This document shows positions 59,401 through 64,000 of a stretch of DNA of 64,000 bases, in pieces. Position 1 is the first letter of the stretch. Each line of letters begins with the position of its first letter. The stretch spans positions 33,707,001 to 33,771,000 of the forward strand of contig NC_059478.1 in NCBI RefSeq assembly GCF_018139145.2. Direction: 5' to 3'. A model generated the notes under the pieces. It was given only the letters and a program-made list of their open reading frames with translations, was not told where the DNA came from and did not search any database. Made by a program: the position numbers and the translations under genes. This stretch comes from Gymnogyps californianus (Eukaryota; Chordata; Aves; Accipitriformes; Cathartidae).

Positions 59401-60721
59401 TAAAGGAAAATAAACATCGAATGCGTGTCTTTGCATTAACCGCCGTCTTTGGCTGGTGTTTAGATCCCGCCAGCGAGGAGGGAGCGGAGAGAAGCTCGGT
59501 GTGAAACCCGTGTCCGCCCGTGGGGGCGGTGGGAGGATGGACACGGTGCGGGGCTGCGCCGCTCCCTCGGCCCCGACGGCGGGGGGGCTGCCCGGGGGGA
59601 GCATATGCATGCACATATAGACATGCATATACAAACCACATGCCTCCGCCCGGTTAAGAGGGGCCGGGGGGAGGGTTGGGGTTGTCTCCCCAAGGGGAAA
59701 AAGGCCGCAGAACGTGGAAAATCCGCGCCTCGGTGAAACCCCACCTGCGCGGCTCAGCGCGGCCGCCGGACCCCCGCACAGGGCTCAGAGGGAAACGCAG
59801 CTCCTAAAGCGCGCAAAGAGCGCGGGGTGCCGCGACCCGGCCCGCTCCGCCTCTGCGCGGTGCCCCGCCGGGGAGAGCGCAGGTTCCGCGGGGCGCGGCC
59901 GCTCCCTCGCCCCTGCAAGCAGCCCCGGGAGCGGGGGGGGGGGGTCCCGAAGTTGCCTTCCCCTGCGCGGCCGCGCAACCCGCACGGGGGGAAAGTCCCG
60001 CGGCCGCGGAGCGCCGGCCGCCCCCAGCTTGGGTTTCCCTAAAGGCGAACTGGGGCTAAATAATGAATCGCTCTAAAATTAACCGGAGGAATGGAAATGC
60101 TCTAAAAATAAGCCAGCAGCTGCCGTGGTCGCAGCCCCCCGCTCCCGTGGGGAAGGGGGAGCGGGGCCGGCCGGAGGAGGGGGCTCGCCACGGCGCGGGC
60201 AGAGCTGGGCGGGCTCCGCGGGGCTGCGCGGGGCTGCGCGGGGCTGCCGAGCCGCGGGAGGCGGCGGAGGCCGGGGTGCAGCGCCGTGAGGGCGGCCGTG
60301 ATCTGCGAGAGCTGCGCGGCGGCTGGCGGGGCGTTTGCCGCGGCTCTCCGCGGGCGCGGTGGCGGAGAACGGGGCTGCCCGCGGGGCGGGGGTGGCTCCG
60401 CACCTCGGCGCGGACGGAGGCCCCCCCCCCCCCCAAAAAAACTTCGCCGCCTGCTCCGCTGCCAGGTGTTCCCAAACCGGCAATTTTTATTTTTTTTTTT
60501 AATTGATATTTTATTTTCTTTTTTTTTATTTTTTGCACGGAAGGGCCGAAAGCGTGTGCGGGAACCGGCGGGTCGGTTGTCCCCGGTATCCCCGGCCCGG
60601 CGGGGGAGCGGGGGGCGGCCCCCGGGGGGGGGCTGCGGAGCGTGTGCGGGAGCCACCGCCGAGCTCCTGCGGGGCAGCGCCGGGTAGGGAGCCGGCCCCG
60701 GCCCGCTGCGAGCCCCCACCG

Positions 60722-60774
60722 CGCACACACACACACACACACAGACACACGCACACTCACACACACACACACAC
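60722..60774. repeat. (CA)n microsatellite in CpG island
   Basis: About 26 CA units are interrupted by CAGA, CACG and CACT variants. It is positioned between GC-rich sequence on the left and a pyrimidine-rich stretch on the right. Confidence 0.9.
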
Positions 60775-60894
60775 CTCCTCCTCTTTTCTCCTTTTTGATC
60801 CATGCAGCGATCCTATATTCTCCCGGCTTGTCTCTTTTATTCTTTTGTACTCAGGCGTGTTGTCCTGGCCAGCAGTGTGAACGGGGGCTTTGTA

Positions 60895-60995
60895 AAACGG
60901 GACAGATAAAAATGAGCAACATCATATTGTTTGACAGAATGATCCAAAATGATAAAGTGCCTTCTCCGGAGGGGGTGAAAATGGTGAATTCCTAA
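60895..60995. promoter_or_regulatory. Candidate conserved block within CpG domain
   Basis: GGACAGATAAAAATGAGCAA, CATATTGTTTGACAGAATGA and CCAAAATGATAAAGTGCC include GATA-like (AGATAA) and MEIS/TGIF-like (TGACAG) sites. It is AT-rich between CpG-rich blocks. Confidence 0.3.
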
Positions 60996-61199
60996 AAAAC
61001 AAGAGCGTCGCTTCTCTCCTCTGCCTCCCTGCGCTGCTCGCAGTAGCCTAAAGGGATCTGCCGCCTGCACCAGCCCGGATCACGTCCAGCCGCTCTTTTC
61101 AATGGGAAGTCCTCTTTTTAAAAGCCTTCATTTATTTATTTTTAAATAAATAAAGAAGGAGCGGGGGGAGCGGCTTCGGCTCGGGACCCCCCGTTCTCC

Positions 61200-61425
61200 T
61201 CGCGGCGAATGAAAAGCACAATTTTCGAGAGAAAGGCTCGTTTTGATTAAATCTGACATGCTGCTGATAACTCCATGCTAATGTGAAATAATTAACATAA
61301 TAGCCATAATTAAAAGCACGCTAACAATGCCATAAATTTATCACACAATTTTACTAGCTTTCTGCCCCTAACTGCTCTCTCATCGTTAATTAAACGTGTT
61401 GCCTTTTACAGAATGGATGTTTATA
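61200..61425. promoter_or_regulatory. Strongest enhancer-like block, homeodomain-site cluster
   Basis: Many homeodomain-type cores lie within about 170 bp: TTTTGATTAAATCTGACATG, CTAATGTGAAATAATTAACA, TAGCCATAATTAAAAGCACG and CATCGTTAATTAAACG. The block sits in the middle of the CpG-island domain, has no repeats, and ends in a pyrimidine-rich TTGCCTTTTACAG that could serve as a plus-strand acceptor. The density of TAAT sites is high even for AT-rich DNA. Likely a promoter-proximal regulatory element; conservation to be tested. Confidence 0.45.
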
Positions 61426-61525
61426 CATTTCCAATACAAATAAATCCGAAACCGTTTTGGAAACATGACCAATTTCGTTTTACACTGAGGTCTGCCGGTT
61501 TTACAGGCGATTTATTACAATTTTT

Positions 61526-61637
61526 AAAAAAAAGAAGAAGAAGAAGAAGAAGAAAGAAAAAGGAAAAAGAAACAAAACACGTGCAACTAGAGGCCTTTAA
61601 AAAAAGAAAGAAAAAAAAAAAAGGAGAGAGAGAGAGA
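61526..61637 (+). repeat. Purine-rich tract with (GAA)n
   Basis: A8 is followed by about six GAA units, then A/G-rich sequence, and after a short break (ACACGTGCAACTAGAGGCCT) another A/G tract ending in (GA)n. Such mirror-symmetric purine tracts can form triplex DNA. The break contains a CACGTG E-box. Confidence 0.8.
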
Positions 61638-61879
61638 TTTGAAAATCTGCATCTTTAGCGCAAAGCCCGGCCTGGGGGGGTCCGGGCCCCGGGACCGGCG
61701 GTGTGCCCGGCCCGGCCCGGCCCCGGCCGCCCCGCAGCTCCGGTCCCGCCGCTCGCCCCGCTCCGGCCACGGCCGGGGGATGTTTATGTGTGTGTGTACC
61801 CCCCCCCCCCCGCCTTGGATGTATTTATTTCACAGGGCTTTCTCACCCGCAGCCCCTCTCCTGCGAGCCCCTTTTACCC

Positions 61880-61980
61880 CCGCACGTTTATAACGAACCT
61901 CAATGCTGGTTTAATCCAGGTCAGGTCAACGATTTATATAACTCATTAGTGAAAGTAATAGGCTTAAGGAGATGAAAGGG
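61880..61980. promoter_or_regulatory. Candidate conserved block within CpG domain
   Basis: CACGTTTATAACGAACCTC, CAGGTCAGGTCAACG and ATATAACTCATTAGTG include an AGGTCA tandem half-site pair (nuclear-receptor type, about 61918-61928). Texture-based call. Confidence 0.3.
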
Positions 61981-62089
61981 GACACCTTTGGTTTCTCCTT
62001 CCTTTAAAACGATTACAGAAGCAGAAATTGCCCCAGCCCTGCCTTTCCTCCTCAATCCCCCCCCCCTCCACCCCCGAGGCTCAGCCTCC

Positions 62090-62390
62090 GGATTTATTTT
62101 TAACTCGCTTCGCAGCCAGGATCTTGCTTTGCCATATTAGAATCAAATTGAGTTGTAATTAATTTCTCCCTCTCTATCATAACTTATTCCATCCGCCCTT
62201 TCTCCGGTGCTTGCCGTGTCTCTATTTGACTCCGTATCGATCCGGACGATACAGTTTGTTTTTCTCCTGTTGCTAAATCTATCTGTCTATATGGGCGCCC
62301 ACTTTCTATTTCTGGCGGTGTCATTATTGTGGGTTTCCACCTCCGCGTAGGCTGCTTTAATTATTTTATTGCTTTGCCGGGCGCAGCCCC
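62090..62390. promoter_or_regulatory. Candidate conserved block within CpG domain
   Basis: GAGTTGTAATTAATTTCTCC, TTGACTCCGTATCGATCCGG, GGTGTCATTATTGTGGG and GCTTTAATTATTTTATTGC alternate with unusual CpG-containing words in AT-rich surroundings. Such unmethylated AT-rich sequence between islands suggests selection on regulatory content. Conservation to be tested. Confidence 0.4.
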
Positions 62391-62534
62391 TGCTCCTGCT
62401 CACGCTCAGCCCTTGAACTTGGCCGGGTTCGGGGGCTCCCGGGCTATTTTCGGGGGAAAGTTTCCTGATTTTTAGAAAAGCTTTTCTCCCTCCCCGCTCC
62501 GCCCGAGCGGGCTCTTAAATACTTTCCTAAACTT

Positions 62535-62541
62535 CCCTACC
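62535..62541 (-). other. Splice-donor match, minus strand
   Basis: The minus strand reads GGCTTCAG|GTAGGG, with the intron running left from 62540. Upstream on that strand is CpG-rich sequence with a 64-codon open frame (62527-62721) of no recognisable content. It could end a non-coding first exon. Confidence 0.3.
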
Positions 62542-62578
62542 TGAAGCCCTGGGAGCCGCAGCAGCGCTCCCGGCCCGC

Positions 62579-62612
62579 GGAGGGGCGCGGAGGGGCGCGG
62601 AGGGGCGCGGAG
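62579..62612. repeat. 10-bp tandem repeat, three units
   Basis: Three exact copies of AGGGGCGCGG (62581-62610) with partial units at either side. The unit contains GGGGCG, so the array is a cluster of SP1-type GC boxes. Confidence 0.85.
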
Positions 62613-62639
62613 CGGGGCCGCCCCGCCGGGCCGGGCCGC

Positions 62640-62790
62640 TCAGCCGGCAGCCGTGATTGAACACGGGATTAGCACAATAGAGCCCTAATCGAGGGGAAAC
62701 GTTTCTTTTCACGCTAAGCACCGTAATTAATGGTAGGAATCAATTAATTTGACTTTTATTGTGTCGAAGAAAAGCGCAACAAATGAAACG
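62640..62790. promoter_or_regulatory. Homeodomain-site cluster within CpG domain
   Basis: GAACACGGGATTAGCACAAT, GAGCCCTAATCGAGGGG, GCACCGTAATTAATGGTAGG and ATCAATTAATTTGAC put OTX/bicoid-like (GGATTA) and paired-type TAAT sites within 110 bp. It lies just upstream, in minus-strand sense, of the donor at 62541. Confidence 0.4.
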
Positions 62791-62851
62791 GGGGGCTGCG
62801 GAGTTGGTCTTTTTTCCTCCCTTTTTTCTGGGAGAGCCTTTGCGATGCAAC

Positions 62852-63285
62852 GGGGGGGGGGGGGGGAGAAGCGCGGGTGTGCGTGTGCGTGAATGTGCAC
62901 GTAGGTATGTGTGTCTATGTGTGAGCGGGCGGGCGGTGCGCGGGTGCGGAGGCCAGGGTCACGGTCCGCGGAGATCCGCCGGGAAACGGGTAAAAACGGA
63001 GCGGGGGGTGAGGGGGGTGGGGGACCCCCCCCCCCCCCCCGCGGTGCCGGGTCCGCGGCCGCGCAGCGCAGGGAGGGACTCGGCCCCGCTGCCCCACGCC
63101 CACGCGGGAAGATCCCCCCCTCCCCAATCCTCCCCGCAGCCCTTTCCGCGGGGACCGGGCCCGTCCAGCCCGAAGGCTCCGCGGCCGGAGCGGCCCGTCG
63201 GGGCCAGGCAGAGGCTCTCGGGGGGGGGGGAGCCGGGGCACCGACATTCCCGAGGCTCGGATGGACTTGGGGGGGGGGGGGGGGG
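62852..63285. repeat. Cluster of long G and C homopolymers
   Basis: G15 at 62852-62866, C16 at 63025-63040 preceded by a G-rich stretch, G11 at 63220-63230 and G17 at 63269-63285. Others lie nearby: G12 at 59933-59944, C14 at 60421-60434 and C13 at 61799-61811. They have G-quadruplex potential, and their exact lengths may be sequencing artefacts. Confidence 0.85.
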
Positions 63286-63339
63286 CTGGGGGCTATTTGC
63301 CTTTCCTAAACCAGAACCGCTCGTGGGAAATTGTTCACT

Positions 63340-63430
63340 CCTGGGGCATTTTCCTAATTTAATTGTATTTACCGAAATCCGACAACACGTGCGAGAACTA
63401 CAACAACAAGGCTATCGGCGGTACGAATGA
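63340..63430. promoter_or_regulatory. Candidate conserved block within CpG domain
   Basis: TTCCTAATTTAATTGTATTT is followed by ACCGAAATCCGACAACACGT and CAACAAGGCTATCGGCGGTA. It is AT-rich with embedded CpG, between two G-rich stretches. Confidence 0.25.
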
Positions 63431-63560
63431 AAAAGAAAAGCCCCGTGAGCCACCCGCGGCCGAGGTCCCGGGCGGGGGTTCCTTCTCCTGGGCGCAACGG
63501 GGCAGGGGTGGGCGGCCGGGCCCCCTCCCGCCCCGCCGGGCGCCTCTCCCCGGGCCGGGG

Positions 63561-63566
63561 CTTACC
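63561..63566 (-). other. Strong splice-donor match, minus strand
   Basis: The minus strand reads GGCCCCAG|GTAAGCCCC, with GT at 63565-63564. This is the best donor in the CpG domain. Upstream on the minus strand lie 63567 to about 63650, an open stretch with frames on 63398-63643 and 63369-63602 that read through the site and have no recognised domain. It is a candidate end of a 5' untranslated or first exon. Confidence 0.35.
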
Positions 63567-63599
63567 TGGGGCCGCGTCAATACGGTCCTCACATTCACA

Positions 63600-63870
63600 C
63601 ACACTCCCTCATTTCCTACTTTTTCATATGCTAACGCCCGCAATGATTAAGTCGTTAACACCTCTGGGGGAAAAAAAAAAAAAAAAGAAAGAAAAAAAAA
63701 GAAAAAAGAGGGGGAAAAAAAAAGGAACCGGCTAAAAGCTTCTTTATTTATAGTTTCCCTTTGTTATTTTACGTCTTTTTTATTTCTCCCTGCAACTAAC
63801 GTAATAGATTAATCAATAGCCATTCTCTGATCTTCCGTTCCCAGCTGGTGCTGCTGTTGGAAAAAAAAAA
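63600..63870. promoter_or_regulatory. Promoter-proximal AT-rich block with purine tract
   Basis: CATATGCTAACGCCCGCAAT and GATTAAGTCGTTAACACC precede an A/G homopurine tract (63671-63724). Then come TTCTTTATTTATAG, CTAACGTAATAGATTAATCA and ATAGCCATTCTCTGATC. The flanking AT-rich words with CpG look constrained. It may hold a promoter for the minus-strand transcript suggested by the donor at 63566. Confidence 0.35.
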
Positions 63871-63984
63871 AAAAATAGAAAACCACGGAAAAGTGATTTC
63901 AGAGCCCAAACTTGGTGGGGTTTAAGCGCTATTACGGCGACGCATCCGCTGAGCCTGCGCTCGGCCGGGGCGGCCGCTGCCGAG

Positions 63985-63990
63985 CTCACC
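63985..63990 (-). other. Splice-donor-like site at window edge, minus strand
   Basis: The minus strand reads GTCGCCGCG|GTGAGCTCG, so the window edge may lie inside a GC-rich exon that ends at 63990. Only ten bases of that exon would be inside the window, too few to identify a gene. Confidence 0.25.
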
Positions 63991-64000
63991 GCGGCGACCT

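Larger units (their letters stand above)
59400..64000. promoter_or_regulatory. Large CpG-island domain (developmental-gene type)
   Basis: GC-rich CpG-dense blocks (about 59460-60030, 60120-60720, 61660-61880, 62380-62650, 62900-63560, 63930-64000) alternate with AT-rich motif-dense blocks. CpG is abundant here and rare in the preceding 59 kb. Clusters of broken CpG islands spanning several kb are typical of promoters of developmental transcription factors. The apparent open frames here, up to 238 codons on both strands, are Arg/Pro/Ala/Gly-rich and follow from base composition, so none is called. Several donor-like sites on the minus strand suggest transcription leftwards. The gene is not identifiable from this portion. 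Confidence 0.75.

Noticed and set aside
60056..60803. Overlapping minus-strand frames of 233-238 codons, and plus-strand frames of up to 147 codons
   Set aside because: They are Arg/Pro/Ala-rich and Val/Cys repeats from the CA microsatellite and CpG island. Several frames are open at once on both strands, which is the signature of stop-codon-poor GC-rich DNA rather than coding sequence.
62759..63430. 223-codon plus-strand frame
   Set aside because: It runs through the G15, C16 and G17 homopolymers and depends on their exact lengths; composition is low-complexity Arg/Gly/Pro.
1..64000. Search for CRISPR arrays, operons, rRNA, intact tRNA genes and familiar microRNAs
   Set aside because: None seen. 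No spaced direct-repeat array, no rRNA-like sequence, no intact tRNA fold and none of the common microRNA seed arms I looked for (miR-9, miR-10, miR-124, miR-137, miR-181, miR-196, let-7).

Overview
The window looks like bird nuclear DNA. Two transposon footprints support this. One is a 5'-truncated CR1 LINE (about 35205-36410) ending in the ATTCTATG repeats typical of avian CR1. The other is a complete solo LTR (46848-47434) of the ERVL-like type common in bird genomes, with 5-bp target-site duplications on both sides. The base composition also fits: about 59 kb of AT-rich, repeat-poor DNA, then an abrupt change to very GC-rich, CpG-dense DNA with long G and C homopolymers. The species cannot be told from the sequence.

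No cellular protein-coding gene can be supported. The open reading frames are short, lack recognisable domains, overlap one another in competing frames, and in the right-hand 5 kb follow from CpG and GC composition. The only clear protein homology is the broken reverse transcriptase of the CR1 element.

Layout. 1-32 kb: AT-rich non-coding DNA with microsatellites, fossils of very old amniote repeats (best copies near 16.4, 21.4 and 30.7 kb), one tRNA-like SINE relic near 6.5 kb, a perfect 14-bp hairpin near 14.9 kb, and several stretches whose texture resembles conserved enhancers. 32.8-33.8 kb: a local GC-rich patch with three regularly spaced inverted CCAAT boxes, a possible isolated promoter. 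35.2-36.4 kb: CR1. 36.4-59 kb: more non-coding DNA with the solo LTR at 46.8 kb and further enhancer-like blocks. About 59.4-64.0 kb: a large CpG-island domain in which GC-rich blocks alternate with AT-rich blocks full of homeodomain-type TAAT sites. Several good splice-donor matches lie on the minus strand here.

My reading is that this is the flank or first intron of a developmental regulator gene whose promoter lies at the right edge, probably transcribed on the minus strand into the window. That is inference; the gene could not be named. No novel gene system was found. The points most worth checking are the CpG-island domain with its minus-strand donors, the NF-Y-like array, the enhancer-like blocks, the tRNA-like relic and the perfect hairpin.
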